NCBI RefSeq assembly: GCF_022836495.1
Contig: NZ_BQXM01000011.1
Coordinates: 1 to 64,000, forward strand
Reading direction: 5' to 3'
Length of the DNA: 64,000 nt
DNA from: Desulforhabdus sp. TSK
GTDB lineage: Bacteria; Desulfobacterota; Syntrophobacteria; Syntrophobacterales; Syntrophobacteraceae
A program made the position numbers and the translations under genes. Shown here in pieces: positions 42,260 through 53,113 of the stretch. Positions within the stretch are counted from its first letter, which is position 1. Each line of letters opens with the position of its first letter. The notes under the pieces are model-generated. The model saw only the letters and a list, made by a program, of their open reading frames with translations, did no database searches and was not told the origin of the DNA.

Positions 42260-42838
42260 TCAATCCTTCCGCGACGGATGCAGAACGGCCTGGACGGGCG
42301 TCTGGGCTCCGCCTTCCACGACGCTGCGACCCTGCTCGATGTACAGAGTGATCATGCGCCCCTGGACCTTGTCCGCCCCCTGGGAGACCACGGGATTGCC
42401 GGTGAGGACGATCTTCTGTTCATCGTGGTAGTACACTGCTTTATCGGCAGTCGCGACCTTATCCTGTTGAGAAATTTTCACGTCCCCTTCGATCTCGATG
42501 CGATCGATTTTATCCATCATGCTGGATTCAGAGTTCTTATCCTTACCCGCCGAGGCTGCGGCGAAGACTTTCAAGATCTTCCCCGTGATGGTCAGGTCCT
42601 CCTGCTGCACGACGACGTGGCCCTCGAAAAAGATGGTCTTTTCATTCTGCTTGACCTCGAGGCGGTCACTGGCAATGTGCAGGGGAGCGTCACTCTTGAT
42701 GGCCTTGCCTCCCGGTATGGGCGAGCCCGCCTTTGGTGGAGCGGCAAGGGCAGGATGAATCGCCGCGCTCAAAAAAAACAGGCAGAGGGTGAGTGGAATC
42801 AGTGAAAAGCCTTTGGATGTCCTGGGGTTTCGCTTCAT
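42260..42838 (-). CDS. lptA: LPS transport periplasmic protein LptA (OstA-like)
   Basis: This 192-residue periplasmic protein has a signal peptide (hydrophobic LIPLTLCLFFLSAAI ending ALA) and the OstA beta-jellyroll features LHIASDRLEVKQNEKTIFFE and GHVVVQQEDLTITG. It bridges LptC to LptDE. It lies between lptC and lptB in the expected order. Confidence 0.93.
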   Translation of the reverse strand: MKRNPRTSKGFSLIPLTLCLFFLSAAIHPALAAPPKAGSPIPGGKAIKSDAPLHIASDRLEVKQNEKTIFFEGHVVVQQEDLTITGKILKVFAAASAGKDKNSESSMMDKIDRIEIEGDVKISQQDKVATADKAVYYHDEQKIVLTGNPVVSQGADKVQGRMITLYIEQGRSVVEGGAQTPVQAVLHPSRKD

Positions 42839-42845
42839 GATGGCC

Positions 42846-43433
42846 TCATTGACTGGGTTGAGTGTTGGGTGGCAGCAAGACTACCGTTGCCTGGACCTGC
42901 CCTTCCACCGTGCCCTGGCGCTCGGGGATCTGGAATCGCCACTGGTTGCCTTGCAGGTCGATGTCCGGGCCCTTCAGATGCAGGAGGGTGTCCGAGTGAA
43001 TGGCCTTGACCTGGTGATCGTAAAAAGCCTTCTCGGTGGACAGTGTGTATCCCCGAGGGAGGGTCGCCCGGACGGTGTCCGACAACTCGATGTTCTTGGT
43101 TCCCGCAAACAGGATGCCCTTTTTGCTTTCAAGCAGGACCTGATCGCCGTCTTCCAGGTAAAGAGTCAGATGCACTGCTGAGAGCTCCGTCTTTTGCTCG
43201 TCTTGAAAATAACGGGCTTCCGTCGCCTTGAGCGTCCACAGCTGCCTGCCTTCCTGCATTTCGGTGTATTCCATGTCGGAGAGCTTCATGGCGGCATCCG
43301 TGGATTCGCCTTGCTGGGCCACTTGCTCCTTCTGCTGGGTTTTCCCCCGCCAAATGCCCAGCACGAGCATTGCCGTGAGGCCCAGTGCGAGGGCCAGTAT
43401 CAGTCCTTGGGCTATCTTACGCGAAAGCACCAT
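42846..43433 (-). CDS. lptC: LPS export protein LptC
   Basis: The 195-residue product has one N-terminal transmembrane helix (LILALALGLTAMLVLGIW) and a periplasmic domain with YTEMQEGRQLWTLKATEARY and KGILFAGTKNIELSDTVRA typical of LptC. It receives LPS from LptFG. It is first in the lptC-A-B-rpoN-hpf-ptsN run. Confidence 0.9.
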   Translation of the reverse strand: MVLSRKIAQGLILALALGLTAMLVLGIWRGKTQQKEQVAQQGESTDAAMKLSDMEYTEMQEGRQLWTLKATEARYFQDEQKTELSAVHLTLYLEDGDQVLLESKKGILFAGTKNIELSDTVRATLPRGYTLSTEKAFYDHQVKAIHSDTLLHLKGPDIDLQGNQWRFQIPERQGTVEGQVQATVVLLPPNTQPSQ

Positions 43434-43457
43434 CCCATCCTTCCCAATTTGGAAAAA

Positions 43458-43485
43458 TTTATATAGTTAAATTAGTGAATTACAA
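43458..43485 (-). promoter_or_regulatory. Candidate sigma70 promoter for lptC operon
   Basis: On the minus strand TTGTAA, 16 bases and TATAAA lie just upstream of lptC in A/T-rich DNA. The -10 is only about 25 bases from the ATG, giving a short leader. Confidence 0.5.
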
Positions 43486-43602
43486 TGTTATTCCCTATGT
43501 AACATGCATCAGGTGTGCCTGTAAAGGTGTAATCCGGGTATTTTTCGCTGTATGGTTGGAAAAAATGGAAGGATTATGGGCAGGGTGCTGCATTTGCGTC
43601 CT

Positions 43603-44145
43603 TCAGGCAAAATAGCGTTGTGTCACTTTTTCCCAACGCCCCTGAACGTGCAGGATCAGCTCGCAAACCTCCCGGGCGGCTCCATGGCCTCCCGGCGCTT
43701 TCGTGACATAGTGTGCGAAAGGAAAGACATGGGAAGATGCATTGGGCACGGCCACTGCAAATCCCACTCGCCGCATGGCGGGGATGTCGATGAGGTCATC
43801 CCCGACGTAGCCTATCTCCTCGTCCTTGAGGTGTGTCTCGGAGAGGATCTTCTCGTAAGCCTCCACCTTGTAATGGATGCCCTGGTAGACGTGCGTGATG
43901 CCCAGCCCCTGGGCTCGGTGATCCACGGCCCTGCAATGGCGCCCTGTGACCAGGGCCACTTCGATTTCCGCCCGCTGGAGCAGCTTGATCCCGTGTCCGT
44001 CCTGAACATCGAAGGCTTTGGTTTCGGATCCATCGTCATGGATGATGATGCGCCCGTCGGTGAGAACGCCGTCCACATCGAAAATCAGCAAGCGAATGGG
44101 GCGGATGCGCGCCTGAAGCTCTTCCCTCATATCCTCTGGAATCAT
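43603..44145 (-). CDS. kdsC: 3-deoxy-D-manno-octulosonate 8-phosphate phosphatase
   Basis: This 180-residue HAD phosphatase removes phosphate from KDO-8-P in lipid A core synthesis. The HAD motif I is LLIFDVDGVLTDGRI, motif II lies at VALVTGRH, and motif IV is IGYVGDDLIDIPAM. It overlaps kdsA by 4 bases (ATGA). The usual kdsC length is matched. Confidence 0.95.
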   Translation of the reverse strand: MIPEDMREELQARIRPIRLLIFDVDGVLTDGRIIIHDDGSETKAFDVQDGHGIKLLQRAEIEVALVTGRHCRAVDHRAQGLGITHVYQGIHYKVEAYEKILSETHLKDEEIGYVGDDLIDIPAMRRVGFAVAVPNASSHVFPFAHYVTKAPGGHGAAREVCELILHVQGRWEKVTQRYFA

Positions 44146-44996
44146 GGTTTCTCCCTGGGGTGGAACGATCCTGGTGGCTCGTCACTCCGCACCGTGTGGT
44201 AGATTTTTAACAGTTTTTCCAGGAGGGCCGGAACTTGAGTCAGCTGCAGGGAATTGGGACCGTCGCAGAGGGCGTGATCGGGGTCTTCATGCATTTCGAG
44301 AAAGACGCCGTGGGCTCCGGCCGCTACCGCCGCACACGCGAGAGGGGCGACGAACTCGCGTTGCCCGCCCGAGCTCGTGCCCTGCCCCCCGGGCAGTTGA
44401 ACACTGTGGGTGGCATCGAAAACCACCGGATAGCCCATGCCGGCCATGATGGGAATGGCTCGCATGTCCACCACCAGGTTGTTATAGCCGTACTGACTGC
44501 CTCGTTCCGTCAGGACAATCCGTTCGTTTCCCGTCCGGCGGACTTTCTCCGCCACCTGGGCCATGTCCCAGGGAGCGAGAAACTGGGCCTTTTTGATATT
44601 GACGGGTTTGCCCGTTGCTCCTGCAGCCCGCAGGAGATCCGTCTGGCGCGCCAGAAATGCCGGTACCTGCAGCACGTCCACGACTCCACCAGCCCGAGCC
44701 GCCTCGGGAGGGCTGTGAATATCCGTCAGCACGGGGATACCCAGGTCTTTGCGAACCTCGGCCAGGATGGACAGCCCTGCCTCGATGCCGGGGCCGCGGT
44801 AGGATTGGAGAGAGGTACGGTTGGCCTTGTCGTAGCTGCTCTTGAATATGCAGGGAATTTCCAGCTTCCTGCAGGTCTCCTTCAGAAAAAGGGCCGTCTT
44901 CAGGACCTGCTCGCGATTCTCAATGACACACGGTCCGCCGATGACGAAAAATCGTTCAGTTCCTATGGGTTGCCCCAGCACTTCAAAACCTGCCAC
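44142..44996 (-). CDS. kdsA: 3-deoxy-8-phosphooctulonate synthase
   Basis: This 284-residue TIM-barrel enzyme condenses PEP with arabinose 5-phosphate. Seen: FVIGGPCVIENREQVL, FKSSYDKANRTS, VLTDIHSPPEAA, NIKKAQFLAPWDM and FDATHSVQLPGG. I start it at the GTG at 44996, which has GGAGG 5 bases upstream and lies 16 bases after the pyrG stop; an ATG at 45083 would overlap pyrG by 71 bases and add an unconserved tail. Confidence 0.94.
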   Translation of the reverse strand: MAGFEVLGQPIGTERFFVIGGPCVIENREQVLKTALFLKETCRKLEIPCIFKSSYDKANRTSLQSYRGPGIEAGLSILAEVRKDLGIPVLTDIHSPPEAARAGGVVDVLQVPAFLARQTDLLRAAGATGKPVNIKKAQFLAPWDMAQVAEKVRRTGNERIVLTERGSQYGYNNLVVDMRAIPIMAGMGYPVVFDATHSVQLPGGQGTSSGGQREFVAPLACAAVAAGAHGVFLEMHEDPDHALCDGPNSLQLTQVPALLEKLLKIYHTVRSDEPPGSFHPREKP

Positions 44997-45012
44997 GCGC
45001 TCCTCCGGAAGT

Positions 45013-46689
<1,677 letters not shown>

Positions 46690-46764
46690 CTATGCCCCTT
46701 CTGTCAGGAATGACTTTTTTGGAGGTCAACGTGCATGAATACTATCCACTTTAAGACCGAAAGG

Positions 46765-46792
46765 AGTATAGCAGATGCCTTTTCAAAGTCAA
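46765..46792 (-). promoter_or_regulatory. sigma70-type promoter of pyrG-kdsA-kdsC
   Basis: The minus strand reads TTGACT, 16 bases, TATACT, about 80 bases upstream of the pyrG start. Both boxes match consensus at five of six positions. Confidence 0.75.
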
Positions 46793-47346
46793 TGTTCGTC
46801 GGCTGGGCTGGGCCGATCTCTTGAAAATATGAATAATAATTACAAGTACATATAAAATTATGCACAGGAAATGCCATCACAGGCATGGGACTTGGTGGGC
46901 CTGGTGAGAGGCGGCTCCCCGGAGAGCTCCCTTCAAAAAGTGGAGCAGAACATGGGCTATGTGCTTTTGGCTATTAAAAAATGTTGTATTTAGCAGAGCT
47001 TGGACTTAGAATACGGCCCATTGCTCAAACGATCTGATGCAAGGCCGGTGGGGCTGGCAAGACCGGCATGCTTTTCCTGGAATGAAGTGAATAGCGAGAC
47101 TGATCCTGACAGAACATCCAGTGGTTTGACGACGGGCCTTTCTCTGGGGCTATGAGGCGCTCTGTCGGAAACCCGCCTGGAATTGAGGGGTGGATACCTT
47201 CACGCAGTTTGTTTTGGAGAGTTGATGGGTTCAACATGTTCTGGAAGGGGCTCATTTTCGATGTCGAAAGGGGGTGGGAATCCAGGGGCTTGGAGGAGTA
47301 TCGTGTATTCTTGATCTGGAAATCAGTGACATGAGGAGGAAAGAGT
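46793..47346. other. Intergenic region upstream of HU gene
   Basis: This is the divergent gap between pyrG and hup. It is A/T rich near 46830-46860 and 46970-47000. I find no gene; short ORFs on both strands look random. The HU ribosome site (GAGGAGGAAAGAGT) is at its right edge; a clear HU promoter was not identified. Confidence 0.45.
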
Positions 47347-47619
47347 ATGACGAAGGCTGAATTGGTATCTAAAGTGGCTGGGGACGGGGGAATCACGAAG
47401 GTTCAGGCCGAAAAGGCCGTGGATGCTATGGTCGGTGCAATTGCCGAAGCTTTGACCAATGGGGATAAAGTGACGTTGGTGGGCTTTGGAACCTTCAGTG
47501 TCGGTGAACGCACCGCACGTGAAGGGAGGAATCCACGAACCGGAGAAAAGATCAGTATTCCCGCCTCCAAGGTTGTAAAGTTCAAACCCGGCAAGAGCCT
47601 GAGTGATAAAGTGAAATAG
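47347..47619 (+). CDS. hup: HU-family nucleoid DNA-binding protein
   Basis: This 90-residue histone-like protein, [20 protein letters not shown] onward, has [17 protein letters not shown] and the DNA-inserting arm signature [16 protein letters not shown] with the conserved proline, and ends [12 protein letters not shown]. It bends and compacts DNA as a dimer. A strong GAGGAGG ribosome site precedes the ATG. It appears monocistronic. Confidence 0.97.
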   Translation: MTKAELVSKVAGDGGITKVQAEKAVDAMVGAIAEALTNGDKVTLVGFGTFSVGERTAREGRNPRTGEKISIPASKVVKFKPGKSLSDKVK

Positions 47620-47632
47620 AATCGCTTCCCTT

Positions 47633-47897
47633 AGAGGCTGTCTAAAAATGTGCCCCCTTGAGGGGAGCAGGGGGGCAGGATTTGGCAAACCCAAGAAACA
47701 TCCCCCTGCCCCCCTCGACAATGTTGTAGACTTAACCAACGTTCGTCATTCCGGCGAAAGCCGGAATCCAGGAAAATAAAGACTTTCTGGACCCCGGTTT
47801 TCACCGGGGTGATGTTAAATCAACAGCATTGGCCTCCATCGAGGGGGGAAACGAAGCAGGTTTGACTCCCGAGCATATGAATTTTTGGACAGCCTCT
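47633..47897. mobile_element. MITE-like element with 17-bp terminal inverted repeats
   Basis: The left end AGAGGCTGTCTAAAAAT (47633-47649) and the right end, which on the minus strand reads AGAGGCTGTCCAAAAAT (47881-47897), match at 16 of 17 positions. The 265-bp interior has no transposase ORF but contains CATTCCGGCGAAAGCCGG and CCCCGG...CCGGGG hairpins. Ends beginning GAGGCTGTC are common to several IS families, so this is probably a non-autonomous derivative mobilised in trans. It sits 13 bases after the HU stop. Confidence 0.75.
47747..47813. repeat. G/C-rich palindromic repeats (CATTCCGGCGAAAGCCGGAATCC type)
   Basis: Two adjacent inverted repeats, ATTCCGGC-GAAA-GCCGGAAT and ACCCCGGT...ACCGGGGT, lie inside the MITE-like element. 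The first sequence is a frequent intergenic repeat in Deltaproteobacteria and would form strong hairpins in RNA, so it may also serve as the terminator for hup. Confidence 0.6.
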
Positions 47898-48114
47898 CAG
47901 CTCCCCCAGGAACCTTTCCTGTCGCATCCCGAATAGCTCGATTTTTTGCCGTATTTCCTCCATCTCCAATTTGGCTCCAACAACCTGATCATTGACCACT
48001 CTCCCGAGTCGAAGTATCTTCAAAAATAACCAGACGACGCGACACGACAGTCATTCCCCTTTTTCCGTCGCAATGCATTCTCATGGAAAATCAGGAAATC
48101 AGAGGGAGGAAACG
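47898..48114. other. Leader region of the TCA gene cluster
   Basis: This region lies between the MITE-like element and the aconitase start and should hold the promoter of the cluster. No clear consensus promoter is visible. A minus-strand ORF (47820-48023) begins here and runs into the MITE; it lacks a ribosome site. Confidence 0.4.
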
Positions 48115-50067
48115 GTGGCAAAAAATCTTACGCACAAGATCCTGGAAGCGCATCTTCTGGAGGGGCGGTTGGTCCCCGGTGAAGAAATCGCCCTGAAGAT
48201 CGATCATGTCCTCCTGCAGGATGCGACAGGGACCATGGCCATGCTGGAGTTCGAAGCCCTTGGCATCGATTCCGTTCGTGCCGAGATCGCCGTGCAGTAT
48301 GTGGACCACAATATCCTGCAAACGGACAATAAGAACGCCGACGATCACAAGTATCTCCAGACGGCCGCCGCGCGCTACGGCCTTCACTTCAGCCCTCCCG
48401 GAAACGGTGTTTCCCACCAGGTGCACATGGAACGTTTCGGACGGCCGGGGAAGACCTTGCTGGGAGCCGACAGCCACACGCCGGGGGCAGCAGGCGTTTC
48501 CATGCTCGGCATCGGTGCGGGGGGACTGGACGTGGCTCTCGCCATGGCCGGATATCCCTACTACCTTCCATGCCCCGTAGTCCTGGGCGTGCGGCTGACG
48601 GGAGCGCTTCCCGACTGGGTAAGCGCCAAGGACGTTATCCTCGAAATGCTCAGGCGCTATAACGTCAAGGGATGCGTGGGCAAGATCGTGGAATACCATG
48701 GGCCGGGAGTAAAAAGCCTGTCGGCCACGGACCGGGAAACCATCGGGAATATGGGAACGGAACTGGGAGCCACCACCTCGATCTTCCCTTCGGATGAAAA
48801 TACCCGGGCGTACCTCCAGGCACAGGGCAGGGGTGATCAGTGGGTGGAGCTGAGTGCGGATGAAGGCGCGGAATATGATGAAAATGACAGCATCGATCTT
48901 TCGGCCCTGGAACCCCTCATTGCGTGTCCTTCCTCTCCGGGAAACGTGGTGACCGTCAAGGATGTGGCCGGGACCAAAGTGGATCAGGTGATTGTCGGGA
49001 GCAGCGTCAACTCCTCTTTTCGCGACCTCATGGTGGTGGCGAAAATCGTCGAAGGGCGACACGCTCATCCCTACACCTCTTTTCACGTGAATCCCGGGAG
49101 CCGGCAGGTTCTGGGAAATGTTGCCGCCCAGGGTGGGGTCATTTCCCTGCTCCATGCGGGAGCTCGCATCCATGAACCCGGCTGCCTGGGCTGCATCGGC
49201 ATGGGCCAGGCTCCCGGCACGGGAGAAGTCAGCCTTCGCACCATGCCCCGGAACTTTCCGGGACGCTCGGGTACAAAAGACGATAAGGTCTACCTCTGCT
49301 CTCCGGAAACCATCGCGGCTGCAGCCCTCAAGGGGGTGATCACCGATCCGAGGGAACTGGGGAAGGAGATGGATTACCCCCGCATCAGGGACCCGGAAAA
49401 GTACCGGATCGATGCTTCCTCCATCATTCCGCCGTCGGAGGATTTGAGAGGCACCGAAGTGGTTCGGGGCCCCAATATTCGGCCTCTTCCTCTCATGGAC
49501 CCTCTGCCGGAGACCCTCCGCGCGGAGGTCGTCCTCAGGGTCGGCGATAATGTCTCCACCGACACCATCATGCCTGCCGGAAACCAGGTCCTTCCGTTGA
49601 GATCCAACATCGAGGCCATCAGCAGGTTTGTTTATGCTCAGATCGATCCTGAATTCTACAGCAAGTGCAAGGCGGTGGGGGCGGCGGTCGTTGTGGGAGG
49701 AGAGAACTACGGGCAGGGCTCGAGCCGGGAGCATGCAGCGCTGGCTCCACGCTCCCTGGGGGTGCGTGCTAAAATCGCTCTGAGCTTTGCCCGGATTCAT
49801 AAAGCCAATCTCTGCAATTTCGGAATCCTTCCCCTCATTTTCAAGGACCCGTCCCATTACGATCTTTTCCGGGAAGGGGCCAAAGTGGTTTTTACAGATG
49901 TGAGGAGCCATATTGAGAGGGGAAGTGTTGAAATTCCAGTGGAAGTGGATGGTCGGACTGTCGTGACGATTCTGCAGGTCTCCGAACGCCAGCGTAGGCA
50001 TCTGCTGGAAGGTGGTGCCCTCAATTTTGTGAAGCAGCAGCTCCAGGCCGGAGCGGGCTCATCCTGA
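48115..50067 (+). CDS. acnA: Aconitate hydratase (aconitase family), Cys-to-Ser at one cluster ligand
   Basis: From the GTG at 48115 (GGAGG 5 bases upstream) the product is 650 residues, the size of the short Aquifex-type aconitases. It contains GADSHTPGAAGVSM, the paired ligands EPGCLGCIGMGQAPG, and swivel-domain motifs GENYGQGSSREHAAL and FARIHKANLCNFGILPL. Where aconitases have GSCTNSS this one reads VGSSVNSSF, so the first of three 4Fe-4S cysteines is serine. It interconverts citrate and isocitrate if active; a related hydro-lyase function is possible. First gene of acn-gltA-sdhAB-fumC. Confidence 0.85.
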   Translation: MAKNLTHKILEAHLLEGRLVPGEEIALKIDHVLLQDATGTMAMLEFEALGIDSVRAEIAVQYVDHNILQTDNKNADDHKYLQTAAARYGLHFSPPGNGVSHQVHMERFGRPGKTLLGADSHTPGAAGVSMLGIGAGGLDVALAMAGYPYYLPCPVVLGVRLTGALPDWVSAKDVILEMLRRYNVKGCVGKIVEYHGPGVKSLSATDRETIGNMGTELGATTSIFPSDENTRAYLQAQGRGDQWVELSADEGAEYDENDSIDLSALEPLIACPSSPGNVVTVKDVAGTKVDQVIVGSSVNSSFRDLMVVAKIVEGRHAHPYTSFHVNPGSRQVLGNVAAQGGVISLLHAGARIHEPGCLGCIGMGQAPGTGEVSLRTMPRNFPGRSGTKDDKVYLCSPETIAAAALKGVITDPRELGKEMDYPRIRDPEKYRIDASSIIPPSEDLRGTEVVRGPNIRPLPLMDPLPETLRAEVVLRVGDNVSTDTIMPAGNQVLPLRSNIEAISRFVYAQIDPEFYSKCKAVGAAVVVGGENYGQGSSREHAALAPRSLGVRAKIALSFARIHKANLCNFGILPLIFKDPSHYDLFREGAKVVFTDVRSHIERGSVEIPVEVDGRTVVTILQVSERQRRHLLEGGALNFVKQQLQAGAGSS

Positions 50068-50122
50068 GCGATGGCGCCGTCGAAGGCTCAATGTCACCAT
50101 GAACCCTCACGGGAGGTGAGAT

Positions 50123-51313
50123 ATGGAAAAGGAAATTCGTGCGAAGAATATCGGCTTGAGAGGCGTTACCGTAGCGGATACGAAAATAAGCTATATCGAT
50201 GGGGAAAACGGAATTTTGATTTACCGCGGATTCCGCATCGAGGAACTGGCGGAGCGGTCCACTTTTCCCGAGACCGCTTATCTCCTTTTGAACGGCTCTC
50301 TGCCTGGAAAAGCGGCCCTGGAGCAATTTGAAAAGGAGCTCCTTGCGGCTCGGCGGCTGCCTGAGTACCTCCTGGATGCTTTGAAACGATTGCCTCCAAC
50401 GGCGGACCCCATGGACGTGCTGCAGGCTTCGGTGGCACTCCTGGCTGTGAGCGATCCCGACCTGCTGGATGAGTCCAGGGAAGCCAATGTGCGCAAAGCC
50501 ATGCGCCTCATTTCCCGGCTGCCCGTGGCGGTGGCCGCCTGGCACAGGATACGCCAGGGCCTGGAACCCCTGCCTTCCGACGACAGCCTGTCGCATGCAG
50601 CCAATTTTCTGTGGCAGCTCACGGGACAGAAGCCCGACGCAGGCACGGCGCGCGATTTCGACATCTGCCTCATCCTGCACGCCGATCATACCTTCAATGC
50701 ATCTACCTTTGCCTGCCGTGAGGTGGTTTCCACCCAGGCCCACATGTATGCCGGGGTGGCGGCGGGGGTGGGAGCCCTCTCGGGAAGTCTGCACGGCGGG
50801 GCCAATGCCCGGGTCATGGAGATGCTCAGCCAGGTGGAGGCGGAAGTCAAGTCCGTGGACGAGGTGGGGAACTGGGTTCAAAGCCGTATCGATCGCGGTG
50901 AAAAAATCATGGGTATGGGGCATGCCGTCTATAAAACCTATGATCCACGGGCCACCATTCTGAAGGAAATGTCTCTACGTCTTGGAGGCAAAACCGGTCA
51001 TAAGCACTGGTACGATCTCCTCACCCGCATCGAGGACGAGGGCATCAAAGCCTTCGAGAGCCGGGGGAAGATGGGCATCAAGATCAATGTCGATTTTTAC
51101 AGCGGGTCCGTCTACGCCATGATGGGCATACCCGTGGACATCATGACCCCCGTTTTTGCCATTTCGAGGATTTCGGGCTGGTGTGCGCACATCATCGAAG
51201 AAAAATTCGGCGAAGCCCAGGGAAAACCGGCGCTTTACAGGCCTCAGGCGGAATACGTGGGAGATTACTGCGGTCCCATCGGGTGCGAGTTCAAGCCTCT
51301 GGCGGAACGTTAG
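50123..51313 (+). CDS. gltA: Citrate synthase
   Basis: This 396-residue Si-type citrate synthase condenses acetyl-CoA and oxaloacetate. Active-site signatures: LHGGANARVMEML (His), MGMGHAVYKTYDPRA (His) and INVDFYSGSVYAMMGIP (Asp). The N-terminal DTKISYIDGENGILIYRGF is the usual short small-domain start. GGGAGGTGAGAT precedes the ATG, 55 bases after acnA. Confidence 0.96.
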   Translation: MEKEIRAKNIGLRGVTVADTKISYIDGENGILIYRGFRIEELAERSTFPETAYLLLNGSLPGKAALEQFEKELLAARRLPEYLLDALKRLPPTADPMDVLQASVALLAVSDPDLLDESREANVRKAMRLISRLPVAVAAWHRIRQGLEPLPSDDSLSHAANFLWQLTGQKPDAGTARDFDICLILHADHTFNASTFACREVVSTQAHMYAGVAAGVGALSGSLHGGANARVMEMLSQVEAEVKSVDEVGNWVQSRIDRGEKIMGMGHAVYKTYDPRATILKEMSLRLGGKTGHKHWYDLLTRIEDEGIKAFESRGKMGIKINVDFYSGSVYAMMGIPVDIMTPVFAISRISGWCAHIIEEKFGEAQGKPALYRPQAEYVGDYCGPIGCEFKPLAER

Positions 51314-51324
51314 TCCATCGCAAC

Positions 51325-51373
51325 GAAAGTCATCATCTGGTCCGGGAGGTTTTGAAGTCCCCTTTTGGGGGAG
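51325..51373 (+). repeat. Dispersed repeat, copy 4
   Basis: The copy reads GAAAGTCATCATCTGGTCCG then GGAGGTTTTGAAGTCC and a CCCC-TTTT-GGGG hairpin. It fills most of the 77-base gap between gltA and sdhA and may shape their relative expression. Confidence 0.6.
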
Positions 51374-51390
51374 CAGAGGAGGAATGAAGG

Positions 51391-53112
51391 ATGGTGTTCA
51401 AGCATGATGTCGTGATTGTGGGGGCGGGCCTCGCAGGTTTGCGGGCGGCCCTGGAGGTGGCCGGGAATGTGGATGTGGCTCTCATCAGCAAGGTGTACCC
51501 CACGCGATCCCATTCCGGTGCCGCCCAGGGGGGAATCGCCGCAGCCCTCGGCAACGAAGAGCCCGACTCCTGGGAATGGCACATGTACGACACGGTCAAA
51601 GGGGGAGACTACCTCACGGATCAACATGTGGCCGAAATCCTCGCCACGGATGCGCCGCGGGCCGTTTATGAGCTGGAGCATCTGGGGGTTCCCTTCAACC
51701 GTACACCGGACGGGAAGATCGCTCAAAGGGCCTTTGGAGGGCACACGAGAGACTTCGGCAAGGCGCCTGTCAAGAGGGCCTGCTACGCCGCCGACCGTAC
51801 TGGACGGGTCATGATGGATACCCTCTATTTTCAGGCGGAGCGCAAAGGGATAAAGGTCTACCCCGAGCTCCAGATGCTGGATCTGATCTTCAAAGATGGC
51901 CAGGTGGCGGGCCTGGTGGCGTATGAACTGGCGACGGGGGACGTGCACGTCTTTCACAGCCGGGTGGTCATGCTGGCGACAGGCGGCTACGGAAAAGTCT
52001 ACAAGACAACTTCCAACGCTTTCGCCAATACGGGGGAGGGGGTCTATATCCCCTACCGTGCCGGCATTCCTCTCGAAGACATGGAGTTTGTGCAGTTTCA
52101 TCCCACGGGCATATACGGCATGGGCGTTCTCCTGAGTGAGGCGGCCAGGGGGGAAGGGGGAATCCTGCGCAATGGGAGCGGTGAGCGCTTCATGGAGCGT
52201 TATGCTCCCACCATCAAGGACCTGGCACCGCGGGACATGGTGTCGAGGGCCATCCGGACGGAGATTCTCGAGGGCAGGGGGATCGGCGGCAAGGACTATG
52301 TCCATCTGGACCTGACGCACCTGGGTGAGCAAAAGCTGGCTGAAAGGCTTTCGGACATCACCTCCTTCGTGAAGATCTACCTGGGGATCGATCCAGCCAA
52401 AGAGCTCATTCCCATACAGCCCACCTGCCATTATATGATGGGGGGAATTCCCTGCAACGTGGACGGGCATGTGCTCGGCGGGAGTCAGGAGGTGGTGCCC
52501 GGCCTGTATGCGGCGGGAGAATGCTCCTGCCTCTCGCTCCACGGGGCCAATCGCCTGGGCTGCAACTCCCTCCTGGATCTGGTGGTGTTTGGACGCAGAA
52601 CGGGCCTGCAGATTGGGCGGGATTTGGCCGGATTGCCCTGGCAGGAACTGCCCCGGAATCCCGAGAGGCCGGCTCTGGAGAGAATCCGAAAGATCAAGGA
52701 AAGAAAGGCCGGTGAGAAGGCGGCGCATCTCCGCAGCCGTCTCCAGGAAACCATGACGCTGCGATGCTCTGTCTTCCGCCACGAGGAAACCCTGGTCCAG
52801 GCCCTCTCGGAGATTCGTTCCCTGGAAGAGCGCTATGGAAAAGTCGTCATCGACAATCGGGGTGCCCGGTTCAACACGGATCTCCTGGACGCCCTGGAGC
52901 TGGAAGCGCTCCTCGGGCTCGCAGAGGCCATCACCGTTTCGGCACTCAACCGGAAAGAGAGCCGTGGAGCCCATTCCAGGGATGATTATCCCGAAAGGAA
53001 TGACGAGGAATGGCTCAAGCACACCTTGATTCAAAAGACCGATGGCGAGGTGCGGGTTTTCTACAAGCCCGTCCATATCACCCGCTTTCAACCCAAGCCG
53101 AGGACCTATTGA
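51391..53112 (+). CDS. sdhA: Succinate dehydrogenase / fumarate reductase flavoprotein subunit
   Basis: This 573-residue subunit has the dinucleotide fold [18 protein letters not shown], the covalent-FAD histidine region [15 protein letters not shown], catalytic segments [21 protein letters not shown] and [16 protein letters not shown], and [18 protein letters not shown]. It oxidises succinate or reduces fumarate in a complex with SdhB. GGAGG lies 8 bases upstream of the ATG. No membrane anchor gene (sdhC/D) lies in this cluster. Confidence 0.95.
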   Translation: MVFKHDVVIVGAGLAGLRAALEVAGNVDVALISKVYPTRSHSGAAQGGIAAALGNEEPDSWEWHMYDTVKGGDYLTDQHVAEILATDAPRAVYELEHLGVPFNRTPDGKIAQRAFGGHTRDFGKAPVKRACYAADRTGRVMMDTLYFQAERKGIKVYPELQMLDLIFKDGQVAGLVAYELATGDVHVFHSRVVMLATGGYGKVYKTTSNAFANTGEGVYIPYRAGIPLEDMEFVQFHPTGIYGMGVLLSEAARGEGGILRNGSGERFMERYAPTIKDLAPRDMVSRAIRTEILEGRGIGGKDYVHLDLTHLGEQKLAERLSDITSFVKIYLGIDPAKELIPIQPTCHYMMGGIPCNVDGHVLGGSQEVVPGLYAAGECSCLSLHGANRLGCNSLLDLVVFGRRTGLQIGRDLAGLPWQELPRNPERPALERIRKIKERKAGEKAAHLRSRLQETMTLRCSVFRHEETLVQALSEIRSLEERYGKVVIDNRGARFNTDLLDALELEALLGLAEAITVSALNRKESRGAHSRDDYPERNDEEWLKHTLIQKTDGEVRVFYKPVHITRFQPKPRTY

Positions 53113-53113
53113 T

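Noticed and set aside
47820-48023. 67-codon minus ORF running into the MITE-like element
   Set aside because: No ribosome binding site, and its C-terminal part lies inside the element. The first 45 residues look somewhat protein-like but match nothing I recognise.
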